From contig NZ_CP049910.1 in NCBI RefSeq assembly GCF_011305995.1, forward strand, positions 1,736,001-1,800,000: DNA of 64,000 nt, given 5' to 3'. Position 1 is the first letter of the stretch. The number at the start of each line of letters is the position of its first letter. A program made the translations under genes and the position numbers. The stretch is from Diaphorobacter sp. HDW4A (GTDB taxonomy: Bacteria; Pseudomonadota; Gammaproteobacteria; Burkholderiales; Burkholderiaceae_C). Under the pieces are notes generated by a model. That model worked only from the letters and a program-made list of their open reading frames with translations. It did not search any database and was not told the origin of the DNA. Below are positions 20,668 through 29,523 of the stretch, piece by piece.

Positions 20668-21890
20668 GGCTCGACCGGTGCGTCCGCAGCGGTGAATGCC
20701 GCACCGCTAGAGTAAAGCGCGTTGATTTCCTCCGGCGTGTAGCCCAGTTCGGCAAGCAAGCTGGTCGTGTGCTGGCCGATGTGGGGCGCGGGCAGGCGTG
20801 TTGAGGGCTGGAAACCCGTCATGGACATGGTGGGCCGCAGTTGGCGGATGCTTCCCTGGGTGGGATGTTGTGAAGGCTCGATCAGGCCGACGTCATTCAG
20901 ATGCGGATCTGCGAGCAGCGTTTCGAGCGTGTGGCATGGCATGCAAGGAATGTCGTGAGCGAGCAGCGCAGAGATCACCTCTTCGGTGTCGCGTTGCGCC
21001 AGCAATTCGGCACGCTGCGCGAAGAATTCCCTGATGTGATCGATGCGGGCGAGCGATGTCGCAAAGCGCGGGTCCATGGCCAGATCCGGTCGGCCCAAGG
21101 CTTCGAAGAGCTGGCGTACCTGTGCATCGGTATTGGTGGTGATGCAGACATGGCCGTCACGTGTGCGAACGGGCCGCGCATTGGCGTCGAGCAAACGCTG
21201 ATCACCCAGCGGCCCAGTGGGAGGCTCGAAACTGTGGCCATTCAGGTGCTCGCTGAGCAGCAATGCGGCGTAGCTCTCGAACATCGGCACCTCGATCATG
21301 CGACCCGCGTCGTCGCGCTCGCGCGCAAACAGTGCGGCAAGCAATGCGTGCGCCACCATGAGGCCAGCGGTGCGGTCGATCACCACATAGGGCACGTAGC
21401 GCGGTTCGCCCGATGCGTCGATCAACAGGCTCGAGAGCGCCGTGCCGCCTTGCAGGATGGAGTCATAGGCGGGGCGTCCCGCATACCGGCCACCGCTTCC
21501 GAAACCAACCACCGCGCAATACAAGAGGCGTGGATTGCGCGCGTGAAGGCTGGCGGCGTCCAGTAGTAGTCGGTCGATGGCGGCGGTGCGCATGTTGTGC
21601 AGAAAGACGTCGGCGGTGTCGATCAGCCGCAGCAGCGCCTCGCGGCCAGCGGCTTGCTTGAGGTCGAGCGACACACTGCGCTTGTTGCGGTTCATGTGCA
21701 TGAACTTGCCTGACATGCCGGGCGTGGGCGAGCGTCCGGATATCCAGCGGATGACGTCGCCCGATTTCTCTTCGACCTTGATGACGTCGGCACCATAGTC
21801 GGCGAGCACCTGCGTGGCGTACGGGCCTACGACGGCAGATGTGAGATCGACGACGCGCACACCTGCAAGAGGAAGTTTGCTGGCTTGCAT
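20664..21890 (-). CDS. CaiB/BaiF family CoA-transferase
   Basis: The protein has 408 residues from ATG 21890, where MQASKLPLAGVRVVDLTSAVVGPYATQVLADYGADVIKVE is the typical class III CoA-transferase N-terminus; a longer GTG start is rejected. These enzymes move CoA between carboxylic acids through a covalent Asp intermediate. Family segments include FMHMNRNKRSVSLDLK and PAYDSILQGGTALSSL. It is divergent from the nitronate monooxygenase gene and shares a promoter region with candidate operators. The acid substrate is unknown. A paralogue is at 23829. Confidence 0.9.
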   Translation of the reverse strand: MQASKLPLAGVRVVDLTSAVVGPYATQVLADYGADVIKVEEKSGDVIRWISGRSPTPGMSGKFMHMNRNKRSVSLDLKQAAGREALLRLIDTADVFLHNMRTAAIDRLLLDAASLHARNPRLLYCAVVGFGSGGRYAGRPAYDSILQGGTALSSLLIDASGEPRYVPYVVIDRTAGLMVAHALLAALFARERDDAGRMIEVPMFESYAALLLSEHLNGHSFEPPTGPLGDQRLLDANARPVRTRDGHVCITTNTDAQVRQLFEALGRPDLAMDPRFATSLARIDHIREFFAQRAELLAQRDTEEVISALLAHDIPCMPCHTLETLLADPHLNDVGLIEPSQHPTQGSIRQLRPTMSMTGFQPSTRLPAPHIGQHTTSLLAELGYTPEEINALYSSGAAFTAADAPVEP

Positions 21891-21962
21891 GGCTGCTCTC
21901 GGATTAGTTGAAAATAAGTTGCATTTTTCCACTATATAGTTTCATTGGTCAATCAGTTGAAT

Positions 21963-21982
21963 GAATTTCATTGGAGAAATTC
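21963..21982. promoter_or_regulatory. Inverted repeat in the divergent promoter, candidate operator
   Basis: GAATTTC-N6-GAAATTC is a perfect 7-base-arm inverted repeat in the AT-rich gap between the CoA-transferase and the nitronate monooxygenase-like gene. It lies close to a second palindrome at 22033-22059. A MarR-type regulator is encoded at the end of this locus. Confidence 0.45.
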
Positions 21983-22032
21983 TGAATGAATGGGTGCAAA
22001 GAATTTTATTTTTTGTAGTTGTCGTTCTCTGG

Positions 22033-22059
22033 AAAGTAGTTTAAAGTTTCAACTACTTT
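22033..22059. promoter_or_regulatory. 27-base near-perfect palindrome, candidate MarR operator
   Basis: Arms AAAGTAGTTTAAA and TTTCAACTACTTT flank a central G, with a single mismatched pair in 13. The half site AGTTGAA recurs at 21906 and 21954 in the same gap. The element ends 18 bases before the ATG at 22078, where a bound repressor would block that gene. The MarR protein at 29524 is the obvious candidate ligand. Confidence 0.6.
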
Positions 22060-22077
22060 GTAATTCACGGAGACTCC

Positions 22078-23034
22078 ATGGCCACCCGGATCACGCGTTT
22101 GCTTGGCATACGCCACCCCATCATTCAGGCAGGAATGAGCTGGGCTTCATCGAACGTGGCGCTGCCTGCGGCGGTGTCAAATGCCGGGGCGCTTGGCGTG
22201 CTGGCTGCGGGGCCGCTGCGGGTGGATGACTTCGTTCGCACGCTGGATGGGCTGGCGGCGGCCACGGAAAACCCCTATGCGGTGAACATTCCGCTCTATC
22301 GCCCGCAGGCCGCAGAACTGCTCGACGCCATGGCTGCGCGCAAGGTGCCTGTGGTCATCGCATCCCAAGGCGGGCCCAAGGCACATCTGGAACGCTTTCG
22401 CGAATACGGCGCAGTCTGGATTCAGGTGGTATCCACGCTGGAGCACGCAAAAAAAGCGGCCGATGCGGGTGTTGACGCGCTGGTTGTCGTCGGCGGTGAA
22501 GCAGGAGGGCATCCTCCGGCCAACGAGGTGAGCACCTTGGTCACCGTGCGCCGCGTGCTGCAGGAGGTGTCGATTCCCGTGATCGCGGGTGGAGGCGTGG
22601 CGGACGGCTTTGGCATTGCGGCGTTGCTCGCGCTCGGCGCGGATGCGGTGCAGCTGGGCACACGTTTTCTGCTCACGAACGAGGCGGGCGTGCACGACAA
22701 CTACAAGGCCGCCGTGCTCGCCGCCGATGTACACGAGACCGCGCTGATAGGGCGTAGAAACCTGCCGGTGCGCGGGTTGCGCAATGCGTTTGCGCAGGCG
22801 ATCTTCGATGCCGAACGCGATCAGCTTTCGCAGGAGGAATACGACGCGCTGTTCAAGAAGAGCACGCTCAAGCAGGCGGCGCTCGACGGCGACGTGGCGT
22901 GGGGCAAGGTCGAGCTTGGTCAGTCGGCCGGGCTGGTCTCACGCCTTGCACCGGCCGCACAGGTCGTCGAAGAACTCGTGCGCGAACTGGCCGAGGCCAG
23001 TGGGCGATTGCGTTCCATGGAGCTTGACGGTTGA
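22078..23034 (+). CDS. Nitronate monooxygenase-family FMN protein (NMO/2-nitropropane dioxygenase fold)
   Basis: The protein has 318 residues and a TIM-barrel FMN protein pattern. MATRITRLLGIRHPIIQAGMSW is at the N-terminus, VGGEAGGHPPANEVSTLV in the middle, then VIAGGGVADGFGIAALLALGADAVQLGTRFLL for phosphate/FMN binding. The family oxidises nitroalkanes or propionate 3-nitronate. Several members near CoA genes instead reduce enoyl-CoA (FabK-like), which would fit this locus better. Substrate cannot be told. It starts the plus-strand operon that runs to the HMGL-like gene. Confidence 0.85.
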   Translation: MATRITRLLGIRHPIIQAGMSWASSNVALPAAVSNAGALGVLAAGPLRVDDFVRTLDGLAAATENPYAVNIPLYRPQAAELLDAMAARKVPVVIASQGGPKAHLERFREYGAVWIQVVSTLEHAKKAADAGVDALVVVGGEAGGHPPANEVSTLVTVRRVLQEVSIPVIAGGGVADGFGIAALLALGADAVQLGTRFLLTNEAGVHDNYKAAVLAADVHETALIGRRNLPVRGLRNAFAQAIFDAERDQLSQEEYDALFKKSTLKQAALDGDVAWGKVELGQSAGLVSRLAPAAQVVEELVRELAEASGRLRSMELDG

Positions 23035-23091
23035 AGATCAGAGCCGCTTGGCACATACCCGACACACCTCTCCTCTCAAGAAAAAATCACC

Positions 23092-23826
23092 ATGCAACAT
23101 CTGTTGATCGAGGACCGCAGCGCGGTTCGCATTCTTACCCTGAACCGGCCTGAAAAGCACAACGCGCTCAACACCGTGCTGACGCACGAACTGCTGGACG
23201 CACTGCGCGCAGCCGACCGTGACGCGGCCATCAACGCCGTGGTGCTCACGGGCGCGGGCAAGTCGTTCTGCGCCGGTGCGGACACCACGGAGTTTTCGGC
23301 GCTCACGCCCGAAGATCCGCAGGCGGTGACTGCGCGCGCTGATCTGACGACGGCACTGCATCTGGTGTTCTCGCAGATGAACAAGCCGGTGATATCGGCC
23401 GTGCGCGGCAATGCGCTCGGAGGTGGTGCGGGGCTGGCCATCGCGTGTGACATGGCGGTGATGTCGGAAACCGTGCGCTTCGGCTATCCCGAGCTCAAGC
23501 ACGGCATCGTGGCCGCCGTGGTCATGGCCAATCTGGTGCGGCAGGTCGGTCGCAAGCAGGCATTCGAACTGGTGGCGCTCGCCGAGCCCTTGGACGGCGC
23601 TGGTGCCAAGGCGCTGGGGCTGTGCAACCGCGTGGCGCCCGATGGCGAGGTGCTCGACGTGGCGGTGGCCATGGCGCAGACCGTGGCAGGTTGGAACCCG
23701 CTCGCGATGGCGACCACCAAACGCAGTTTTCACCGCGTGGCCGATCTCGCGTTGGGGCCAGCGCTTGACGTAGGGCGCGATGCCAACGTGATGATGCGCG
23801 GCTTTCGCAAAGCAAAGGGAGGCTGA
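23092..23826 (+). CDS. Enoyl-CoA hydratase/isomerase family protein
   Basis: The protein has 244 residues of the crotonase fold. The oxyanion-hole segments are GAGKSFCAGADTTEF (about 56-70) and SAVRGNALGGGAGLAIACDMAVMS (about 102-125). It probably hydrates or isomerises an enoyl-CoA. The second half keeps the usual FGYPELKHGIVAAVV loop, where catalytic acids reside in hydratases. It lies 57 bases after the nitronate monooxygenase-like gene and 2 bases before the next CoA-transferase. Confidence 0.9.
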   Translation: MQHLLIEDRSAVRILTLNRPEKHNALNTVLTHELLDALRAADRDAAINAVVLTGAGKSFCAGADTTEFSALTPEDPQAVTARADLTTALHLVFSQMNKPVISAVRGNALGGGAGLAIACDMAVMSETVRFGYPELKHGIVAAVVMANLVRQVGRKQAFELVALAEPLDGAGAKALGLCNRVAPDGEVLDVAVAMAQTVAGWNPLAMATTKRSFHRVADLALGPALDVGRDANVMMRGFRKAKGG

Positions 23827-23828
23827 GC

Positions 23829-25025
23829 ATGCGACCTCTGGAAGGCATCACCATTCTGGATCTGTCGCGCGTGCTGGCATGCCCATTCGCCTCGATGATT
23901 CTGGCCGAACTGGGCGCCGAGGTCATCAAGGTCGAGCAGCCCGGCTCGGGTGACGAGACCCGCTCGTTCGAGCCCATGGTGAACGGCGATGCAGGCGCTG
24001 TGTCGGCCTACTACATGGCCTTCAATCGCAGCAAGCGCTCGATCACCGTCAACCTGCGTTCGCCACAGGGGCAGGAGGTCGTGCGCCAGTTGGCGACGAA
24101 GGCCGATGTGGTGCTCGAGAATTTTCCCGTTGGCACGCTTGCCAAATACGGGCTTGATTACGCCGCGATGAGCGCGATGAACGAGCGGCTGGTCTACGTG
24201 AGCTGCACTGGCTTCGGCATGACGGGGCCGTATGCCAAGCGCAAGGGCTACGACACCGTCTTCCAGGCCATGGCGGGCATCATGAGCTTGACGGGCGAGC
24301 GCGGTGGCGGTCCAGTCAAACCGGGGTTGCCGGTGGCCGATCTGAGTTCGGGGCTCTGGGTGACGATCGCTGTGCTCACGGCACTCACCGGGCGGGCGAA
24401 GACGGGCAAGGGCAGTCAAGTCGATTTCTCGATGTTCGATGGGCAAGTAGGGCTGCTGTCGTTGGCGGCGGCGCGCTGGTTTGCTTTGGGTGAGGTGCCT
24501 GCGCGCTTGGGCACCGAACATCCGGGGCGTATTCCGTCGGCTGCGTTTGTCTGCGGCGATGGCAAGTGGGTGCAGATCACTGGCAGCGATCAGCATTGGA
24601 CGCCGCTTTGCAACCTGCTGGGGCTCGAGGCTTGGGGTGCGGAGCTGGCGCTCGCGAAGAACGCGGATCGCCTCGCGCGGCGTGAGGAGGTGATGACCGG
24701 TCTGCAGGTTGCCATTGGCCGCGTCGACCGCGACGAGCTGTGTCGCCGGTGCGATGCGGTGGGCGTTCCGGCTGGGCCGATTCTGCAGGTCGATGAGGTG
24801 ATCGCCAACGAGCATGTGGCCGCGCGCGGCATGGTGGTGGAGTTCGACCATCCGCAGATCGGCAGCTTTCGCGGCATGCGTGTTCCGTTCCGCTTTGACG
24901 GCTTCGACGATCCAGAGGTGCAGCGCCCGCCGCTGCTCGGTGAACACACCGACGAGGTGCTGCGCGAGAAGCTTGCACTTGGAGAGGAACAGCTCGCGAG
25001 TCTGCGCGCGGATGGCGCAATCTGA
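23829..25025 (+). CDS. CaiB/BaiF family CoA-transferase (second copy)
   Basis: The protein has 398 residues. MRPLEGITILDLSRVLACPFASMILAELGAEVIKVEQPGSGDETRSF is a classic class III CoA-transferase start. YYMAFNRSKRSITVNLRS and GYDTVFQAMAGIMSLTGERGG follow. It is not a close copy of the transferase at 20664; the two differ throughout and probably act on different acids or donors. It starts 2 bases after the enoyl-CoA hydratase gene. Confidence 0.92.
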   Translation: MRPLEGITILDLSRVLACPFASMILAELGAEVIKVEQPGSGDETRSFEPMVNGDAGAVSAYYMAFNRSKRSITVNLRSPQGQEVVRQLATKADVVLENFPVGTLAKYGLDYAAMSAMNERLVYVSCTGFGMTGPYAKRKGYDTVFQAMAGIMSLTGERGGGPVKPGLPVADLSSGLWVTIAVLTALTGRAKTGKGSQVDFSMFDGQVGLLSLAAARWFALGEVPARLGTEHPGRIPSAAFVCGDGKWVQITGSDQHWTPLCNLLGLEAWGAELALAKNADRLARREEVMTGLQVAIGRVDRDELCRRCDAVGVPAGPILQVDEVIANEHVAARGMVVEFDHPQIGSFRGMRVPFRFDGFDDPEVQRPPLLGEHTDEVLREKLALGEEQLASLRADGAI

Positions 25026-25079
25026 CTGACGTTTGAATATGAAAGACGCGGCCGAAAAGGTCGCATGCAAGGAGACAAA

Positions 25080-26051
25080 ATGCAGAAATTTCGTCGTGCG
25101 CTGATCGGCAGCACTTTGGCATTGATGGCGACGGGTGCGTGGGCGCAAGCCGCGTATCCCTCGCGACCCATCACGCTGGTCAATCCGTATGCGGTCGGAG
25201 GTCCGGCCGATCTGCTGGGCCGCGCGCTTGCCAAGGAGCTGGGCGATGTGCTGGGTCAGTCGATCATCGTGGAGAACAAGGCGGGTGGCGGTGCTTCCAT
25301 CGGCACGGCCTACGTGGCCAAGGCCGCTTCCGATGGTTATACGCTGCTGCTGGGCACGGCGGCTGCGCACACGGTGACGCCGCTTGCGACCAAGGTGCCG
25401 TATGACGGTATCGCGGATTTTGAGTTCGTCGGCATGGTGGCCAATGTACCGAACGTGCTGACCGTGCATCCCTCCGTGTCCGCGCAAAATCTCAAGGAAT
25501 TCATCGCGCTGGCCAAGTCGCAGCCGGGCAGACTCAGCTATGCCTCGGCCGGCATGGGTAGTTCGCCGCACATCGGCGCGGAGATGTTCAAGCATGCAGT
25601 GGGCGTCGATGTGGTGCATGTGCCCTACAAGGGCGCTGCACCGGCCGCAACGGATCTGGTGGCTGGCACCGCGCAGGTGGGCTTTCTCAACGTGTCGGCG
25701 GTGCTTCCGTTCATCAAGGCGAACCGCTTGCGCGCGCTGGCTTATGGCGGCAGCAAGCGCTCGCCCGATCTGCCCGATGTACCGACCTTTGCCGAGGCGG
25801 GTATTCCTCGCTTGGAGACCGGCAGTTGGTATTCGCTGGCCGTGCCCGCCAAAACACCGGCGGCAGTGGTGGACAAGCTGGCGACTGCTCTGCAGGCTGT
25901 GCAGGCCAAGCCGGAATTCAAAAAGTTGCTGGCCGCACAGAATGCCGAAAGCCTGTCACAGGTGAAGGCCCAGGCGACTGACTATGTGCGCGCGGATGGC
26001 AAGCGTCTGGCCGAGCTGGTGAGGGCCACCGCCATGAAGCTGCAGGATTGA
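25080..26051 (+). CDS. Bug/TctC-family periplasmic solute-binding protein (second copy)
   Basis: The protein has 323 residues from ATG 25080, which has AAGGAG at 25069-25074; an in-frame ATG at 25065 is less well placed. A Sec signal peptide ends at ATGAWAQA. Bug marks are VNPYAVGGPADLLGRALAKELG, VENKAGGGASIGTAYVAKA and VHVPYKGAAPAATDLVAG. It sits inside the catabolic operon, consistent with binding the operon's substrate. A shared membrane component must come from elsewhere. Confidence 0.92.
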   Translation: MQKFRRALIGSTLALMATGAWAQAAYPSRPITLVNPYAVGGPADLLGRALAKELGDVLGQSIIVENKAGGGASIGTAYVAKAASDGYTLLLGTAAAHTVTPLATKVPYDGIADFEFVGMVANVPNVLTVHPSVSAQNLKEFIALAKSQPGRLSYASAGMGSSPHIGAEMFKHAVGVDVVHVPYKGAAPAATDLVAGTAQVGFLNVSAVLPFIKANRLRALAYGGSKRSPDLPDVPTFAEAGIPRLETGSWYSLAVPAKTPAAVVDKLATALQAVQAKPEFKKLLAAQNAESLSQVKAQATDYVRADGKRLAELVRATAMKLQD

Positions 26052-26062
26052 GGGTAGATGTG

Positions 26063-26875
26063 ATGACAGAGATTTCAAATATGCAGACAGCAACAAGTCC
26101 CGAATTCACGACCCTGCGCCTTGAGCAGGAAGAGGGCGTGGCCACGCTGTGGCTCGCTCGGCCCGAAAGCCGCAATGCGCTGAATGTGGTGATGTGCCAT
26201 GAATTGATCGCGGCGTTTCAATGGCTGGATCACGCCGACGAGGTGCGCGTGATCGTGGTGCGCGGCGAGGGCGTTGCGTTCTGCGCGGGCGCTGATCTTA
26301 AGGAGCGGCAGGGCATGAGTCCTGCTGAGATGGTGGCGCGTCGCGTCAATGGCTTCACGGCCTATGCGGCCATCGAAGCCATGTCCAAGCCGGTGATTGC
26401 TGTGGTGCATGGCCCGGCATATGGTTCTGGCTGCGAGATCATCGCGTCCTGCGACTTCATCCTCGCCAGTACTTCTGCCGCTTTCAAGTATCCAGAGGTG
26501 GGCTGGGGCACCGTGGGCGCGACGCAGCGCCTGCCGCGCATTGTCGGTCGGCGCATGGCCAAGGAGTTGCTGTTCACCGGGCGCGTCGTAGGGGCCGAGG
26601 AGGCGCACGCCCTCGGGCTCGTGAATCATGTGTATGCCGTGGACGAGCTCGATGCCAAGGTCGCCGAGATGGCCCAACTGATTGCCGCCGCAAATCCGGT
26701 GACGGTGCGCCTGACCAAGCGCAGCATTGACGAGGGTCTCGACACCACGCGCGAAGGCGCAATGGCGGTGGAGCTGCTCGCGATTCAGGAAAATCTGCGC
26801 AACAGCGATTGGCAAAAGGCGATTGCAGGCTTTGGCAAGAAGAGTGCGGAGGACGACCATGCAGTTGCTGGATGA
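26063..26875 (+). CDS. Enoyl-CoA hydratase/isomerase family protein (second copy)
   Basis: The protein has 270 residues from ATG 26063; ATG 26081 is an alternative. Crotonase-fold features are ESRNALNVVMCHEL, GEGVAFCAGADLKERQGMSP (oxyanion hole) and VVHGPAYGSGCEIIASCDFILAS. A short loop GWGTVGATQRLPRIVG covers the active site. It shows limited similarity to the hydratase at 23092, so two different enoyl-CoA steps are likely. Its end overlaps the acyl-CoA synthetase start by 17 bases. Confidence 0.9.
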   Translation: MTEISNMQTATSPEFTTLRLEQEEGVATLWLARPESRNALNVVMCHELIAAFQWLDHADEVRVIVVRGEGVAFCAGADLKERQGMSPAEMVARRVNGFTAYAAIEAMSKPVIAVVHGPAYGSGCEIIASCDFILASTSAAFKYPEVGWGTVGATQRLPRIVGRRMAKELLFTGRVVGAEEAHALGLVNHVYAVDELDAKVAEMAQLIAAANPVTVRLTKRSIDEGLDTTREGAMAVELLAIQENLRNSDWQKAIAGFGKKSAEDDHAVAG

Positions 26876-28520
26876 ACGCCTGATTCCGATCCCCGTCACG
26901 CTCGCTCAGATGCTGGCGGACACCGTGCAGCGCCGGGGCGATGAGGAGGCCTATGTGGGCCCGGGCGAGCGCATTGTCTGGCGCGATCTCGCGAGCAAGA
27001 GCCGCAGCATCGCCGCCGCGCTGCATGCCTCGGGCATTGTCAAAGGCGACCACGTGGGACTGATGCTCGGCAACTCGGTGGACTGGATCGCCGCATTCTT
27101 CGCCTGCGCCACCATCGGTGCGGTGGCCGTGCCGGTGAACACGCGATTCAAGAGCGAGGAGCTGGCCTTTTGTCTGCGGCAGGCGGACGTACAACTGCTC
27201 ATCCATGCGGACCGGTTTCTGGGCATCGACTTCACCGCGCTGGTGCGGCAGGTCGAGCCCGCCGTGGACGGCCAATTGCCTGGCAATGCGTTGCCGCTGC
27301 TGCGTAGGGTGGTGACGGTGGGCGCACCGGTCGTACCTGCGGGCGCGCAGTCGTTTGACGCGTTTCTCGCCAACGGCAGGCCGGTGAGCGATGCACAGAT
27401 CGACGCTCTTGCGCAGCAGGTGCAGCCGCAAGATCTGCTGCTGATGCAGTTCACCTCGGGCACCACCTCTTTCCCCAAGGGCGTGATGCTGAGCCACGCC
27501 AACATGCTCGGCGATGCAGCCTGCGTCGCGCGGCGCATGGGCGTGACGCCCGAGGACCGGTATTTCAGCATCCGTCCGTTCTTTCACGTGGCGGGCAGCA
27601 CGCTGTCGGTGTTGGTGTCGCTGGTCTCGGGCTGCTGCCTGCTCAGCATGCCTAAGTTCGATGTGGCCGAGGCGCTCAAGACGTTGGAAATCGAGCGCTG
27701 CACGCTGACCTCGGGCAACGACACCATCTTTCTGATGCTCATGGGCCATCCCGATTTTGATCCGGCGCGTCTGCATCTCAAGGGCGGTTGGGCAGCAGCT
27801 GGGCCTGAGGTCATGCAGAAGATCCACGACGCCATGCGCGTGCCCCATGTGTGCAATGCCTACGGACAGTCCGAAGCCTCGCCCAACGTGCTGCTCAGTG
27901 ATCGCGACGACGCGTTCGAGTTGCGGCGCGATGGCTTCATGCGGGCGCATCCGGGCGTCGAGGTCCGTCTTGTGGACGAAGCCAGCGGCCAGGTGGTTGC
28001 GCCCGGTGAAGGCCAGGGCGAGATTCAGGTGCGTGGCTGGAACGTGATGCGCGGCTACTACCAGATGCCTGAGGCCACGGCCAAGGCTATTACCGCCGAC
28101 GGCTGGCTGCGCACCGGCGACATGGGCGAGCAGCGTGGCGATGGCCGCATGCGCATGGTGGGCCGCCTCAAGGACATGTACCGCGTGGGCGGCGAGAACG
28201 TGGCCCCCGCCGAGGTCGAAGAGGTGCTGCATGCGCACCCCGCCGTGCAGCAGGCACAGGTGATTGGTGTACCGGATGCGCGGCTGGGCGAAGTCACGGG
28301 TGCGTTCGTGTTACTCAAACCGGGGCAACAGGCAACGGGTGAGGAGCTGGTGGCGTGGTGCAAAGCGAAGTGCGCCAACTTCAAGGTGCCGCGATACATC
28401 GATCTGGTGGAGAGTTTTGAGCACATCGGCATGACAGGCAGCAGCAAGGTGCAGAAGAACAAGTTGCGCGAGCATGCGATTCGGCTCTGGAATATTGGTG
28501 CGGACACGGTGGCCTCATGA
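26859..28520 (+). CDS. Acyl-CoA synthetase (ANL superfamily, AMP-forming)
   Basis: The protein has 553 residues from ATG 26859, with a GGAGG-like site just upstream. The phosphate-binding loop MQFTSGTTSFPKG is at about 196-208. AYGQSEASP is the A5 motif, WLRTGDMGEQ the A7 region and GRLKDMYRVGGENVAPAEVEEVL the A8 region, and a C-terminal Lys lies in GSSKVQKNKLREH. It activates a carboxylic acid to its CoA thioester. It is closest in pattern to medium-chain or cyclohexane/benzoate-type ligases, but the substrate is not determinable here. Confidence 0.92.
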   Translation: MQLLDERLIPIPVTLAQMLADTVQRRGDEEAYVGPGERIVWRDLASKSRSIAAALHASGIVKGDHVGLMLGNSVDWIAAFFACATIGAVAVPVNTRFKSEELAFCLRQADVQLLIHADRFLGIDFTALVRQVEPAVDGQLPGNALPLLRRVVTVGAPVVPAGAQSFDAFLANGRPVSDAQIDALAQQVQPQDLLLMQFTSGTTSFPKGVMLSHANMLGDAACVARRMGVTPEDRYFSIRPFFHVAGSTLSVLVSLVSGCCLLSMPKFDVAEALKTLEIERCTLTSGNDTIFLMLMGHPDFDPARLHLKGGWAAAGPEVMQKIHDAMRVPHVCNAYGQSEASPNVLLSDRDDAFELRRDGFMRAHPGVEVRLVDEASGQVVAPGEGQGEIQVRGWNVMRGYYQMPEATAKAITADGWLRTGDMGEQRGDGRMRMVGRLKDMYRVGGENVAPAEVEEVLHAHPAVQQAQVIGVPDARLGEVTGAFVLLKPGQQATGEELVAWCKAKCANFKVPRYIDLVESFEHIGMTGSSKVQKNKLREHAIRLWNIGADTVAS

Positions 28521-29503
28521 TGAACACGAACAACGATGCAACGCGGGAAAATTCCGATATCGATGGTCACGACGATCGCGACGTTGTGCTGTGCGAATGC
28601 TTTGCACGCGATGGTCTGCAGCATGAGAGTGCCATAGTGCCGACCGCCACCAAGGTCGACCTGGTACGGCGCTTCGCCGAGCTGGGCTTTGCGCGCGTGG
28701 AGGCGACTTCGTACTCCAACCCTAAGGTGATTCCGCAGTTCGCGGATGCGTCCGAGCTCCTCAGGGAGCTGCCGCGTCGCCCCGGCGTGTTCTACAAGGC
28801 CACCTGCGCCAACGTGCGTGCGGTGGAGCGTGCGCTGGCCGATGTCGAAGCGGGCTTTGGGGCCAATGAGATCAGCCTGCTGGTGTCCGCCACTGACACG
28901 CATTCGCTGAAGAACCTGGCGCGCACCCGCAGCGACCAATGGCTCAATATTGCCGACATGGCGTCGGCGGCTGCGGAGCGCTTTCGACTCATCGGCACCA
29001 TCTCGATGGCGTTCGGCTGCCCCTTTGAAGGGGCGGTGAATCTTGACAGCGTGCTGACCGATGTGGGGCGATTCCGTGACGCCGGGGTGCGCTACGTGAC
29101 CCTTGGTGACACCACGGGCACCGCGACGCCGCGCGTGGCCGCCGACTTGTTTCGTCGTATGCGTGCGGCCTATCCCGATGTCACGCCCATCGCGCATTTC
29201 CATGACACGCGCGGCACTGGATTGGTGAACTATGTGGCTGCGCTGGATGCGGGCGTGACGCATTTCGACTGCGCCATCGGCGGTGTCGGTGGTCACCCGA
29301 CCAAGGTGAAATACGGCGGCGGGCACACGGGCAATGTGAGCAGCGAGGACCTGATCGATCTGTTCGAGAATATGGGCGTTTCAACCGGCATCGACATGGA
29401 TGCGCTGCTTGAAACAGTGGAGTTGTGCGAGGCGGCGCTCGGGCGCCAGCTACATGGTCGAGTTTCCCGTAGCGGCCTCAATCCGTTGCGGCTGGAGCAC
29501 TGA
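28517..29503 (+). CDS. HMG-CoA lyase-like (DRE-TIM metallolyase) protein with altered catalytic loop
   Basis: The protein has 328 residues of the HMG-CoA lyase/isopropylmalate synthase TIM-barrel family. CECFARDGLQHES (R31, D32) replaces the usual EVGPRDGLQNE. The metal-binding HFHD is at 227-230 and the glycine loop is GGVGGHPTKVKYGGGHTGN. True HMG-CoA lyases have a catalytic Cys in GGLGGCP; here His260 occupies that place. The enzyme may therefore use a different mechanism or substrate while still cleaving a beta-hydroxyacyl-CoA. Its ATG overlaps the synthetase stop by 4 bases. Confidence 0.85.
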   Translation: MMNTNNDATRENSDIDGHDDRDVVLCECFARDGLQHESAIVPTATKVDLVRRFAELGFARVEATSYSNPKVIPQFADASELLRELPRRPGVFYKATCANVRAVERALADVEAGFGANEISLLVSATDTHSLKNLARTRSDQWLNIADMASAAAERFRLIGTISMAFGCPFEGAVNLDSVLTDVGRFRDAGVRYVTLGDTTGTATPRVAADLFRRMRAAYPDVTPIAHFHDTRGTGLVNYVAALDAGVTHFDCAIGGVGGHPTKVKYGGGHTGNVSSEDLIDLFENMGVSTGIDMDALLETVELCEAALGRQLHGRVSRSGLNPLRLEH

Positions 29504-29523
29504 TATTTTTCTATACTTGCCAC

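Noticed and set aside
23730..25619. Long minus-strand open frame opposite a CoA-transferase and Bug gene
   Set aside because: It is composed of reversed-frame Arg/His/Gln-rich sequence and covers two real genes with clear motifs.
26574..28238. 554-codon minus-strand open frame opposite the acyl-CoA synthetase
   Set aside because: It is a shadow of the GC-rich synthetase, with no domain pattern.
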